Shown: positions 40,861-53,205 of the stretch, piece after piece | Layout of the letters: every line of letters begins with the position of its first letter | Numbering within the stretch: the stretch's first letter is position 1 | From: Bugula neritina | Taxonomy: Eukaryota > Bryozoa > Gymnolaemata > Cheilostomatida > Bugulidae | Direction of reading: 5' to 3' | Assembly: GCA_964035545.1 (NCBI GenBank) | Contig: OZ037766.1 | Span: 13,009,222 to 13,073,221 of the forward strand | Length of the DNA: 64,000 nucleotides | The notes under the pieces: model-generated | Seen by the model: the letters and a program-made list of their open reading frames with translations, nothing else | What the model was told of the DNA's origin: nothing | The model's database searches: none | Position numbers and translations under genes: made by a program

Positions 40861-43800
40861 GGCAGAAGTATTTTTATCACAAAGTCTACAATCAATCGGT
40901 AAAATACTTGCAAGTGTAATGTCTATACAACATGACTATCCCATGTCAACACTTGAGTAACACTATACTTAACACATCACACCAGCAAGTTGTTCTCTTG
41001 ATGAATAATTTATGTCATTTTCCCTTAGCAGAACTATTATTTCAAATGACTGAGTATTTGCTTGTCATTTGCTGATTCCAAGTATAGTTTAATCAAAGTG
41101 CAAGCTCATGTATATTTTACATGCATCAAGTATGACTTTTAAATCAATATCCATGGTTAGTAGCTGGCAAGCTAATAATGAAGAAAATATATTGTTAATT
41201 TGTGGTCAAATGTTGTATGGGACTAAATTTACTCTAAGTGACTAAAAAATAACTTTGGTAGACACTAGACTTAATGGAAAATAGCTTCGAGGTGCAGATT
41301 TAGTTTTACCCACTCATTTATCAACGTATAACCAAGGTTAATTTTGATAACCATAATATAATTTCATAAATGTACTAGTTAGCAGTTACAATATTTTTAA
41401 ACCATATAACATTCAACCAATGTTTGTAATAATTAAAGAGAAACAATATAATATATTACAAACACATTATGTAAATAAAACAATTACTTACTATTACAAC
41501 TGATGCAACTTATAAGGTGTACAGTGCACGACGAAGTAAACTATCCTGCTTAGATATCAAACTATTTTTCTGCTAATGCTGCCCATTTTTACCAGATTGT
41601 AGCTGATTTAGTTTTTATAAATGTTTACTTTCAAATAACTACTAAGCTAGTGCTGGCATGCTATCACTACTCACTAGAAAATGTGTCTAAGAATCTATCA
41701 GCCTACAGTAAATATTAAACTCCCAAAACAGCATAATATTATATGCCTGTTACTACTAGAATACTTTGTATTTGCGTTATATGGAAAGTGCTTATTATAA
41801 TTCTTTATTAGTTTAGAATCGCTCAAAATTGATAGCAATTGTTTTCTAGAAACCTACTTAATTTTTGACAATGGTTAAGCAACTACTGTCATCAAAGTTC
41901 TTATGATAGAATTTCAGGTCCCCCAAAACAACCAAAACAGCTAAAAAGCTAATCATACAGATGATTAATACTTTTTGAAAAAAGTTGCCTCACAATAATT
42001 AATAAGTCAATAACTACTGTTGAGACATCTAATATGTATTTCATAGATTTATTTTTCATTTATCCTACCAAGTAATAACAACAAATATGTTTTATTGGTG
42101 GCTCCATTATAAAAGCTAAACTGCTAGCATAAACTTAAAATATTGAAACTTGATAACTAATGTTTTTGGACACAAATTTACCTGAAGCAAATAAATCCAA
42201 AGATGGAGCACTCCGGCACAAGCTGTCTTATCAACAACAACCGTTCATTTAAGAAGCAATCATTCAGTTTATGATATAACGCAAACTCTCATAGTAAAAA
42301 TCAATAAAAATAGTAATTGGTGTGCATGTCAGAAAGGTAAGAAGAAAATTATTAGTTTCTGAGTATTTAGACCAACAAATTTAATTGCTCAGAATTCTTT
42401 AAAAAAATAATAACAGCTCATAACGCAACAGGAGCTGTATGTGATATGATGAGCTAGCTGTTATTGTTCAAACATTGAATACCTCTATATATAGTATTAT
42501 AATAATCATTATACATGGTTTGTGCAGGTGCAATCTTGGATAATAAGATCAATCAACCTAATGCACTTCTCACAGACTGCTAGGAAATCTTCACAAACTG
42601 TTTAACAGTAATGAAATATTTGCTTCATGGCAAGAAGGTAGTTGAAAAACTGAACAACATATTTACAGACGAAACTTTTGATAATTTTCACTTATTTTAC
42701 ACCAATATTACATTGAAATCTACTTATATACCTTGTCCACACTCACTGCGGAAAGCTGATATCAAACACTCTTTCACTATAAATTGGTATATGCTTAGCA
42801 CTTGACAAAGATTACCTTATCAGTGCAGTGCAATATAAATACGACTATATGCATCTATATTAAAAAAGTAAAATTCTATATAATTTTATTTGTCAAATAG
42901 ATGACTAATTTATATGCTGCCATAGTTATATACTTTATTAGCTTTATTTCTATAATAAACAAAGGTGATTTTACTTTGTTCTGGTGCATTGTTGGTGAGA
43001 ATGCAGCTGCGGTGCAAGTAAAGATGATCTACAAAGTTTTTTAAAGACCATCTGACTGCTACAGAATTCACTTGATCAAATGATCAAGATACCCAAACTT
43101 ACTACAATATATAACAAAATGGTGTGTGTGTTGTGTGTGTGTAAGTATAGTCCCATAGCCCAATATGAATTGATGCAATATTATTATAACAGAAAATAAT
43201 GAAGATATCAAAGTTATCAAGCAGACAATTTCATTCTTGCAAATGTATATATTATACACTCTAAATAAAACAATGATCAGTAAATGTTTAAAAATATGCC
43301 ATTGTGTAAACTGTAAACATCATTACAGCAGTGGTGTTTTTGCACACCTGAACACATAAATTCCTTTAAAAACTAAAGTGCTTCATACTATGCACTTCGT
43401 ACACACACAACATTGCCATCATGCAATAACTCTTCCTTGAGCAATAAGTAAAATTTATAAACTTGTAGCTTGTGTTCTTATATGTGTCCTTAATGCATGC
43501 ATGTATTTTCAATATACAATGCAATAGATATCCATGTAGTTTATAAGGAGTACTATATTTGCAGCTCTATAACATTATTATCGAAATTTCATAATTAAAT
43601 GCAAAAATAAGCGCATAACGTCTCCACATAAATATGATTTTCTATGAGATGATCTAGTCTTATGGAAACAGAAGGATCCATTAAGCAGCATGCTGACATC
43701 ATATTATTCAGTCAATGACTTTATTATTGATCTTGTTTAAATTATAAAATTTATTCAATTCATGGTATTGTGTACACTCGACAAATAATATCCCCTCTTA

Positions 43801-43880
43801 GAGTTGAAGAAACATTCTATAAAAAGAGAGACAGTTCATAGAACGCAAACTAAATGTCAATCTGAACTATTTTTCCAGTA
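40861..43880. other. Intergenic, no gene recognised
   Basis: About 3 kb of AT-rich DNA upstream of the receptor gene and downstream of NDUFS6. A 64-codon plus-strand frame at 42611-42805 has no recognisable family. A short TGTGTG patch lies near 43122-43142. Confidence 0.4.
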
Positions 43881-46847
43881 CTAATGATCACATTCTTTGT
43901 AAAACCTAAGTCCACAATATCCACAGGTGTGATTCCCAGGTTGGTCCTAAAATAAAAAAAAAACAATTTATAAAATTATTCAGTTTCTAAATGTCTAAAA
44001 TTAGCAGTGATTGAACTCTGTTTGATTATAACCTAGACATTTTGACTAGTCAATAACACATTATGATTATACTGCTCCTACAAATCTTAAAAATTTGAAA
44101 AAGCAAAACTACTTTTAACCTTTTAATGCCATTTATTCAAATGCACAAGCCTACTACACTGACAATTTAGCAATTGTTTTAAAAAGTATATAATAAAATT
44201 TTCATCTCAAAAATAGGCTTAACCAATGAAACAGACGACAAATCAACACTATAATCTAATATCAAAAATGTTTAAAATCAGATAGAATAACTTGACAACA
44301 TTGTGTAAAACTCTAACAATGTGTTTCCTTGGTTTTTACAAGTTTGGTAAAATGTACACTTTTATTGCTTGGTATAATACCATTAGCATATAGAGATGAT
44401 ACTTTGAACCATCCTGCTTAGCTTACTACTGCCCATGCAGTGTATACAATGAATAATGATGTAAAAGTAACGAAAATGAAACAGATAAGCATTGGGAAAT
44501 TTTTAGTTTTTCAAAAAGCACTTTTACGGAAAAAATAAAAATGGATAGTTGAAAAGTTTTAAGCGAAAAGCAATCTATAAAATCAAAAATACTGACCAAA
44601 GAAAAATTACTACACAAGAAACATGTATATTTGGCAGGATATAAATAGTGGCAGTTGTAATTGTGGCGATAACAGTAGGATTAGTAGTGGCTACAGTAAC
44701 AGCGAAGAAGAGTTATCAGCACATTTCACACAAGAGGAAACAACTCCAGTCAAATTATTTTAAAATTTTTCAAGTCTTTGAAAATTGAACTGAAACGCAT
44801 TAAAGGATTGCTCAATCTTAGTTTATTACAATCACATTATAATTATGAACTATAATCTAATGTGTATGCAAACAATTGTGACGTTGCAAAGGGATATGTG
44901 CCTAGAAAACAGCTTTTCAAAATTCCAATTTTGAGGGAGGTAAAATTTTCAGCCATGAAAAAGAATATGCTGCACGTGCTAACTATAACGCTAGTATTCA
45001 AGGTTGCTGAGCACAACATCAACCAATAACGCTCAAGCAGTTACAGTGCGTTATATAGGTCAGCTTTGGTGTGCCCGTAACATTGCACAATCTGACCTAG
45101 TTTAGATCGATCGCAGGCATTCATCCTAAAGAATGCATGTTTTTGCAATGTTTTTTTTATGTTTACAAGCAAAATATGGCCTAATGTTATCACATACATG
45201 TTATTTAAAATGTCAAAAAACTATAGATTGAGATAATTCACATTTGCACTTCTATAAATATATACAAATTACGAGCTGAAAGATCACATCTCACAGTCAT
45301 ATTTCTATAGTTATTCATTTGTATAGTCACGTGACCAGCAGGAATTCTGGCGCTGTTACGTCACATTTCCCAGCTCATTTCAAAATCGGCGTTTTGGCTG
45401 TTACCAATCTACACCCTCAACTTCAACTAACTTTTTCTACCTTTGGTCAAATGCTTTTTGTCAATGCACGCTTAGAAAAACACAATATTATGTGTGTTTG
45501 ACCTAAATGGCCATTTATTAGACAACATAGAGCAATCCTTTAAACCTACAAATGTTTCCATCCTTTCGCAGTATTACTAATAATGCCTTAGAAATATGTA
45601 CATTGACAAAAATTAGGTATGAAATAATGCAAATTGTCTTAAACTAATTGCTGATAAACTCACCAAGTTTATGTAGACCTTTGGATGTCCTAATGGTCCA
45701 CCACCACCATCACATGACACTACACGGCTGGTACTACCAACAGGAGCAACAGTAGCTATAAGATCAATAGCGAATCGACTGTTAACTTGCTTCTCTCTGT
45801 CCACAAATCGAACTAATCGCTTGTCATCGTCTTTCCATTGCTGTAATATGTTAATATATTCTGTGACGTAAATGAAAAGTTCGCAACAATATATTAACTG
45901 GTATGCTTGAAATTTAAATATGATCATGAGTCTTTTTGAGTTAGATTTCAATCAGAAAATCAGATCTTCTTTAAAAAAGTATAAATTGTAGCATACAAGT
46001 AATAAGCAAAGCTAGAATAAACACTCAATTGCTACAGTGAGTGAGTGTGAGTGTTAGTGTGAGAGTGTAAGTGAGTGTGAGCAAAAATAGTCATAGTTAT
46101 TGAATTGATTAAAATAACAAAATTAGTTTTTTGCTTTAAACTAAAACTGTTAAATATTTTAGAGGAAAGACAGGCCTGTGTTTGAACACTTAACACATTA
46201 ATTTGCCTAGCCGTGTGAAGTAGCCCTCTGTCCCAGAGCTAACAAGACAATTTCAACATTTACTATAAAACTAAATAAGCGAAGTCTGTACTTTTCATTT
46301 TGAATTTTAACCTGGTCAAACTTCAAACACATTTGGTTTGACATCCCATAAGGCATAAGTCAGTCAAAACATACCAGACACAGTCAAACTATTAAAGCAC
46401 CTTCACAAAATTTAGCAGGTTGTTTCAAGCAAAGAGAATCAATTTAAAGTACATGTCTGTAAGCGTTTATGACTGGGAATCAGCTGACAACATGACCTAG
46501 CTCAGAACAAAAATACCAACAGCAACAAAAAGTATGAATAACCATCACCATGTATTATGTTTAATTTTATCATTATCATTATGATTAATATTATTATTAT
46601 CCTTATCAGCTTATGCGATTTAATCATTTGATTTATGAATAATGATACTCATGTTTATACTTATATTTATAGATAATAGTCACCACAAACTAACAACTAC
46701 GTTAAGTACCTGGCCAGTGTGTGTTTGTTTATCTTGCGGTGCTGACAGATAAATATTTATATTGGTTGAGAAATATCTTCCAGTTTTACAAGTACTTGGT
46801 AGAGTTCGTTCAATACAAGAAGTGCACAATTTTAGCAAGGCAGCCAT
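43881..46847 (-). CDS. NDUFS6: NADH dehydrogenase iron-sulfur protein 6 (complex I)
   Basis: Three exons, complement(46710..46847), complement(45664..45840) and complement(43881..43946), all phase 0, give 126 residues (human 124). The leader [19 protein letters not shown] is basic and mitochondrial in style. Then come [46 protein letters not shown] and TCGYCGLRF. The zinc ligands of this subunit are visible as C89, H98, C113 and C116. NDUFS6 is a matrix-arm accessory subunit needed to finish complex I assembly. Introns are GT-AG. It is divergent from RRS1, with 396 bp between start codons. An in-frame ATG 60 nt upstream of the chosen start exists but would spoil the leader. Confidence 0.95.
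46020..46085. repeat. GAGTGT-type simple repeat in NDUFS6 intron 1
   Basis: CAGTGAGTGAGTGTGAGTGT and similar purine/GT words for about 60 bp. Confidence 0.7.
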
Positions 46848-47243
46848 AGTGATACTGGTAGCGATAATCGTCAATTTAGAGACAAATTTTGACAAGTAGT
46901 ATTGCAACTTGTAATAAACCTAAAATAATTAGTTATACTTGATGTTAAATCCACTGAAATATAAATTTATATTCCAGTGGCTTAATCTACTAACACTTAT
47001 AGTTATTTTCGACAATTGGCGATAACTTTAATAATATGCCGGAAACTTCACGGGTGTTTACCTTCACGGAATGAGTGCAGCAACTTAGACCAATCACAAT
47101 GCAGTATTCAACTTCTTGTCAAATCAAAAGCTTGAAGTGGTTCCAATACTTTACTTCTGTCTGCTAGGTATAGCTATATACACTTCTGATTCCTGACTAT
47201 GTTTTCTTAGGAACACCTACTAAGAATCAACTCTACTAGAAGC
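46848..47243. promoter_or_regulatory. Shared NDUFS6/RRS1 divergent promoter region
   Basis: The 396 bp between two start codons that point away from each other. A CCAAT box (GACCAATCACAAT, about 47088-47100) and an ETS-like GCCGGAAAC (47038-47046) are present. There is no clear TATA box near the RRS1 start. Divergent pairing of two housekeeping genes suggests a bidirectional promoter; this is inferred from position and motifs only. Confidence 0.5.
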
Positions 47244-50200
47244 ATGGCCGAAGTTCAAATAGACACAGCTGAAATTCTAAGAAATGTTACAGAAAAAGAT
47301 TCTTTGTTTAAAACAACAGTTGTCTCTAAAGAAATAAACCTTATATTAGACTTGGGGAATCTACTAGCTGTTGACGAAAATGTATTAAAGGATAAACAAA
47401 TAAGGTAAACACTAACAACCAACAGTAATAAAAATATTTAATTTGCTGAAATAAAATGAAAATTAAAATATCAAATTCAATAAATGTATCATTATTATTC
47501 GTATTTATATTATAAAATTGAGTTAAACTAATAATTATAGTTAATAAGATAAAAAAATTCACTTTAATTTATTTTTAATTCAATAACAAACAAAAAATAA
47601 ATACAATTGAATAATTATAAAATTATAAATCAACTTCAATGAATTCGGTAACGAAAATAAATCTAATATTAAATTATTTCACTTTATATACTTATAAATA
47701 TATAATATAGTTTGATAGTATTAGTTATAGTAATGATAACTATTATAATAATAATTATAATAATATAATAATATTAATTGTTAATATTGTAATGATTTTT
47801 AATAGTTGTCGTCATTATGTTCTGAAAGTTCTAGTAATTATTATTATATCGCGTCATTATCATAATTGATTTGGTGTAACTTTTTGAATGCTGTTAAATG
47901 TTGTAATTATAGCTAAGCTCTTAGCGTAGTGAATAGCGTAATGATTGTGAATTGTCCTTCCTACTTTTGTGTGCTTTTATAAAATACTGTAATAGTTTTT
48001 GTTGAGTTGTATTCTCCCCCCCCCCACTTTTTTGTAATAATCTTTAATAAGTTGTGTGAGCCGAAGTTCAGAACCTAGGAGCTCGATTTCGGAAAGGCCT
48101 CTCCGATTTCAGACAGATCCTTTTAATTTCAGCGCCTGAAACTCCGAATTTCAGAAGCCCTAAGTGGGGGAAAACTTGTTGGTATATAAGTGGGAGAGTT
48201 TCCAGTGCTAAGTCAGTCTAACACTGGAGCTCAACCAAAACTCATATATAGAAGAAATAAAGACACACATTATCTGGACTCAAGAAAACTTTTATTTGAT
48301 TAACATAGTATAAGGCATGCAGACTGCTTAGTCTATTTCATAATAATTCCCCCCCCCCCTTTACCACGATAATATATTCAGTTTAAATTTCTCATTAATT
48401 ATAATTAAATTTAACATTGTTAGTCTTATAGTTATACTTACAGACTTATGAGTGATTTATACTAATAGTAATAGTTCTAGTTTTACTTTTATTATTAGTA
48501 AGTCTAATACTAATAGTCATATTCATATTGTTATTAACTATAAATATAACTTAGTTATATCAAAGTAAAAATTATGCTTCAACTTATACTTATAGTAATA
48601 CTAATGATAATAAATATATATATATGTATATAATTATAAGTTAATACTGTTATTATATTATAACTATACGTATGACTATAAATTAAGTATACTATTAATA
48701 TATCTACAGCTATAAGTATAAGTGTATAAGTATACTATTAGTATTGCTATTACTAAATACTAATACTGCAAGTGTAAGTCTTAAGACTATGATATGCACA
48801 TACTGTTGCTATTACTTATTGTTATATTATAGTTATATTAGTTAAAATAACTTTTAAGAATAAGTTATAACTTGAATTAAGCTGTGCTATTACAGTATCA
48901 CTATTACTATCAGAGATAACAAACTATTGTAGTACTGTTACACATTATTTTAATAATCATAAATAATTTTATAATGAATATTTTCATGTTGATTATAAAG
49001 TTTTTTCTTTCTTGAACTAAACTGGGCTTGGGGACCACACTCCATTTGGGCCAGGGTCCGTGCCAGTTCCACCACTAGTTCTTATTGCTAATTCAATGCA
49101 AAGCTAGAATGACTCAGCTTGACTCAGCTATATAGCAGGCTACTGTTGGCCATTAAGCTGTTGCATTAGAGAATAGCCTTTATTTAAGCTATTTATAGCA
49201 AGCCAATGACAAATACAATTAGTAATCAATATTCTAATAGGCATAGACCCACAAGGTTGGTTGGTAGTGGTTGGTAAACCATTGGTTACTGATTGATTCC
49301 TGGATATACGTTGGAAATAAAGATGAAATCCAACCTGGCCTAGTATTTTATTCAGTGGTAAATGAGTATCAGACTCTACTTATGCACCACAATTGGTCCT
49401 AAATCTTGAGAACGTGAAGTGAAAACTTCATATTGATTATTATGCATTACGTTTATTATTTATTACTATTTGCATTGCCTAAGGCTAAAGACTTATTTCA
49501 GTATCTGCCTAAATATCCTAAGACTGATGATTTATTCATTTAGTTTACTATTTTGTTTTAGTGCAAAGAATAACTCAACTTATTTATTGAATTTAAACCG
49601 TGAAAATGTACAGATCTTGTTGAACAGTATATGGGAGGTGAGGATCATTCAGTTATTTTATAAAGCAGCACATTACAGTGTTGTACTCACTTGAGATAAC
49701 CATAAAAGGTGTTAAATCAAATCATAGTAACATTTTAATACTTGTTCTTACTTGTTAATAGCTGTTTATGTTTACTGTTGTGATTTTTATAGAATTCGTT
49801 GACTTATGAGTATAGATTACTAAAGCTTTTGTCTAGCTTACAGTAACCAATAAAACACATATATATAATATGTTGATGTTGTTTTATGCACTCTTCTGTA
49901 GCAAGATAAGGAGCAGAAGAAACAACTACATATTGTGGTTGTTGTTGGTGTATAATATACGTAAATGTAATGTTTTATATTAGAAATTGTCCTGTTTTTT
50001 AGCTGCCATCAGAAAGAGTGGAAGATGCTATCTTAGTTCCTCTTCCTCCACCTACTACTGAAATTCCACGTGAAAAGCCTGTAAGCTGTGCGATAAAATC
50101 ACACCAAATCTCTACTAATTTAACTGTCATTATCTACAGTTTCCAAACTGTTTAATATTTATAATGCATACAACTGGTTTTTATTTGTATTGACTCACTA

Positions 50201-52970
50201 CTTCATACTAATGCTGAATTTTATTTTGAGGTTTTTAACTGCAATATTCTACTTTTTAATTCAATGACCAATGACTTCCGCAGCTTCCCAAAGCAAAGAA
50301 AGAAACAAAGTGGGAAGCATATGCTAAACTGAAAGGCATAAAAAGTAAGAAAAAGGAGAAGTTGGTGTGGGATAAAACTCATCAGGTGAGGAATCAGAAT
50401 TTTTAGCTCATAATGTCTATTGTTGATATTGTGTGTCAGTTGGAAGTTTGTATATAAAGGCTTCTGTGATTTGTACAATGAGCATGTTGTCTATCTTTAT
50501 TTATCCAGTTATGCAGTACATTTAATACCAGAAATGACTGGTATATTCAAAACATCAATGCACAGTTTCTGAATATCACAAAACATGAATTATTGCATAA
50601 AATTTATAATAGAATACCGATAATTTTCCAGCAAAATAAATATTCGCAATGTTTGTTACATCTGTTCAAGTTTTATGTTGATGGTTCGAAATTACTTTTT
50701 GATAATACATTGATTACAGGAATACAGACCTGCGTGGGGGTACAAGAGAGCTAATGATGAAACGAAGGATTGGATGATAGAAGTCCCTGCTAATGCCGGT
50801 AACAACCACGATAATAAAAACTTGTTGTATAATATTGAGATGAAGCAATGACATAATTCTCTTTGGCTATCCTATACATAGCAATAAGAGTAGGAAAATT
50901 TGTTTGGTGTGGCTTTTAGAATTGTCTTATCACTGAACTTTGACTAGAAACACTGGAAGCAAAAGTCTAAACTTTCTGTTATTTAGAAAGCTTAATTTTT
51001 ATCTAGTGGCAGTGACCATTTAACCACTCAACAAGTTGTAGATGTTTACTTTTGTATAGTAATGGAAGTTGGGCTGCGATTGTTGGTGACTATATGGATG
51101 TGAATATATGGCACTCCAAGGGTTATCCAAGTTTAACATCTTAAATCATCAACAATGTTTTGTGTGTGGTAGAATGTCTTATAATTATTTATAGATATGG
51201 ATAATTTATATTTGACTCTTTTTCAACAAAAAATTGTTTTCTAGGAACTTAGTCTTATTTGTAGATCCATTTGAAGATCAGTATGCTAAGAGAAAAGAAG
51301 TTAAATCTGAAAGAGTAGCGAAAAACGAATATCAACGCCTAAGGAATATAGCTAAAAACACAAGAGGGAAAGGTATTGGATGATGCATAAAAGTTATTAA
51401 AACAATGATGAATTAGTTTTCGAACTTGGGGAATTGGGTGGTTTTAATAGTGCTAACCTTTTTTATGATATGATATATTTATAGTTTAAATGTTTTACAT
51501 CTTAATTTCAATATCTAAATTCTATAAAAAATATTGTCAAACAATTGTTTTGCTCATATTCGTTCAACTAATGCTTATATACAGGCATAAACTTAGTAGT
51601 ACAGACAGCTTTGGGTTTTAGAAGCTTAACTCATGGTGTATAGCTGTTCTCTCTGTCTTGTAGTTCCAACTGCAGACTTGGCACCAAGTTTGAAGCCTTC
51701 AAAAGAGCAAGTAAATCTAGCTCTATCCGTTGCTAAAACCTCCACAGCTTCAGTCGGAAAGTTCACTAAAGCACTTCCCAGGGAAAATGAAGTTAAAAAG
51801 CCTAAAGGCAAAAAGAGAAAGGTAATGTTATCATACTACTTTCTCTACCACCATATAGCAACTAGAACAAGTCTCATTTATGTTACTCAGTTTTGTCAAT
51901 ATTGTTCAACTGTGCATTGATTAAGTTTCCCACCGTTTTTATTTAGTTTGAGTCTAATACTGGCTCCTTATCAGAGGAGAAAGAAAGACAACTCGGTGTT
52001 TTGAACATGATGAAAAATAAGCAGCCCCGTTTGAACACTAATGTGGCGATTAAGCAGAACAGGAAAGAAGAAATAGAGCAACGAAGGTTTGTTATTCAAG
52101 TCAAATAGAAGCTACATAAACAGTAAAATGTTTGAAAAAAAATCAATGGTACTCATTCTTCCATAGTGTGTTAGCCAATGATGAAATACTGTTGTATTTC
52201 CATTTACCAAGTTTAAATTAAATACGAAATGTTCCTTTTGACATTGTAAAATCCAACTCAGTATTAATTGGTATTTAATGAAAACTTGGACACATTCCCC
52301 AAAATACATTTTCACTAATGCAATGAATGCTGTTTTTCTATTGCCAAGTAGTTGAATTGAAACTATTACATTTAATTCTTCAGCGTATTTAACTTTTATG
52401 TAATTGAGCATATGATGTATTCAATTTTCATATTTTTAATGTTTTAACTTTGTTTGCATGAAGATTACCAATAATTATCTATATGCATCTTCTCTAAAAC
52501 TTAACAGAAACTAATGCAAATGAACTCTAGCTAAATAATACATTTGAATTGCTCTATGGCTATGTTCAACACTTTATTAACCAATTTGTTTATTACAAAC
52601 TTGGTATTTATTTAGTGATCAATAATTTGAAAATCCACAAACTCGTTTATAACCATAAGAAAATTTGTTCATGCCATGTTTTTACAGTTTTCCAAATAAT
52701 CAGCTAGAGACTGGATGATGATTTAAACTGCTATCTGTAAAGTAGGGTTCCAAGTATTTGTTCCCCACCAAGAGAAATAATATTATCTCGGCTTCTATGA
52801 ATAAAAGTTCAGAATTTCAGGAATTTTTTTGCATTTGTGGTTTTTTCAGGTCACAAATTGGTGATGGAAAACCTATGTCAAAAAAGCTAGCTAGAAAACA
52901 AGCCGCTATCATATCAGGAAAGAAAAGTAAAGCATTCAAGGGAGGGCAAAGAAAGAAGGGAAGAAAATAG
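47244..52970 (+). CDS. RRS1: Ribosome biogenesis regulatory protein RRS1
   Basis: Nine exons, 47244..47404, 49562..49637, 50003..50080, 50284..50385, 50720..50798, 51265..51372, 51664..51821, 51947..52086 and 52850..52970, keep phase and give 340 residues (human 365). Marks in family order: LILDLGNLLAVD, LNRENVQILLNSIW, LPSERVEDAILVPLPPP, TKWEAYAKLKGIKSKKKEKL, VWDKTHQEYRPAWGYKRAND, WMIEVPANADPFEDQYAKRK, RVAKNEYQRLRNIA, VAKTSTASVGKF and a Lys/Arg-rich tail. RRS1 works with RPF2 to bring 5S RNP into the pre-60S particle in the nucleolus. Human RRS1 is intronless, so the nine-exon layout here is the ancestral-style structure. Intron 1 (2.2 kb) holds an LTR-like repeat. Confidence 0.96.
47788..48345 (+). 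mobile_element. Solo LTR-like dispersed repeat, copy 2
   Basis: Partner of 672-1240, in the sense orientation of RRS1 within its first intron. TATATAAG is at 48183-48190 and AATAAA at 48256-48261. The start is TGTAATGATTTTTAATAG and the end GCAGACTGCTTAGTCTATTT. It diverges from copy 1 mainly in the TCGGA-rich part and has poly-C tracts near 48014 and just past the end. It brings a potential promoter and polyadenylation signal into the intron. Confidence 0.65.
48420..48960. repeat. Cryptic ACTAAT/AGTAAT repeat in RRS1 intron 1
   Basis: TACTAATAGTAATAG, TATACTATTAGTATTGC and similar words, with ATATATATGTATATA near 48615-48640. Confidence 0.7.
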
Positions 52971-53205
52971 TTTTTGAATCAACTGCCATTCAGCAATTAA
53001 AAGCAGTCAGCTTTTTATTAACTTCATGTATATCAATTGCATAAATGAGTAAAAATAAATAAAACACAAAATAATACTTGTCTAGTATAATTTAGAATGT
53101 CGTCATAAAAACAAACATTAGTTTAATGTAAAAATATTACATTAAACTATTCCAAGAATAGTTCCAATAATCATTAGTTTCATGTCATTGAGAAATAAAT
53201 AAATT
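52971..53205. terminator. Convergent 3' ends of RRS1 and SNX14
   Basis: 235 bp between two stop codons on opposite strands. AATAAA words for the plus strand occur near 53056-53061. The complement TTTATT near 53013-53018 could serve SNX14. The two 3' UTRs probably overlap; this is inference. Confidence 0.5.

Noticed and set aside
44640-44760. GC-richer patch in NDUFS6 intron 2 with an open plus-strand stretch
   Set aside because: Short, with triplet-like composition and no recognisable family; judged an intronic simple-sequence patch.
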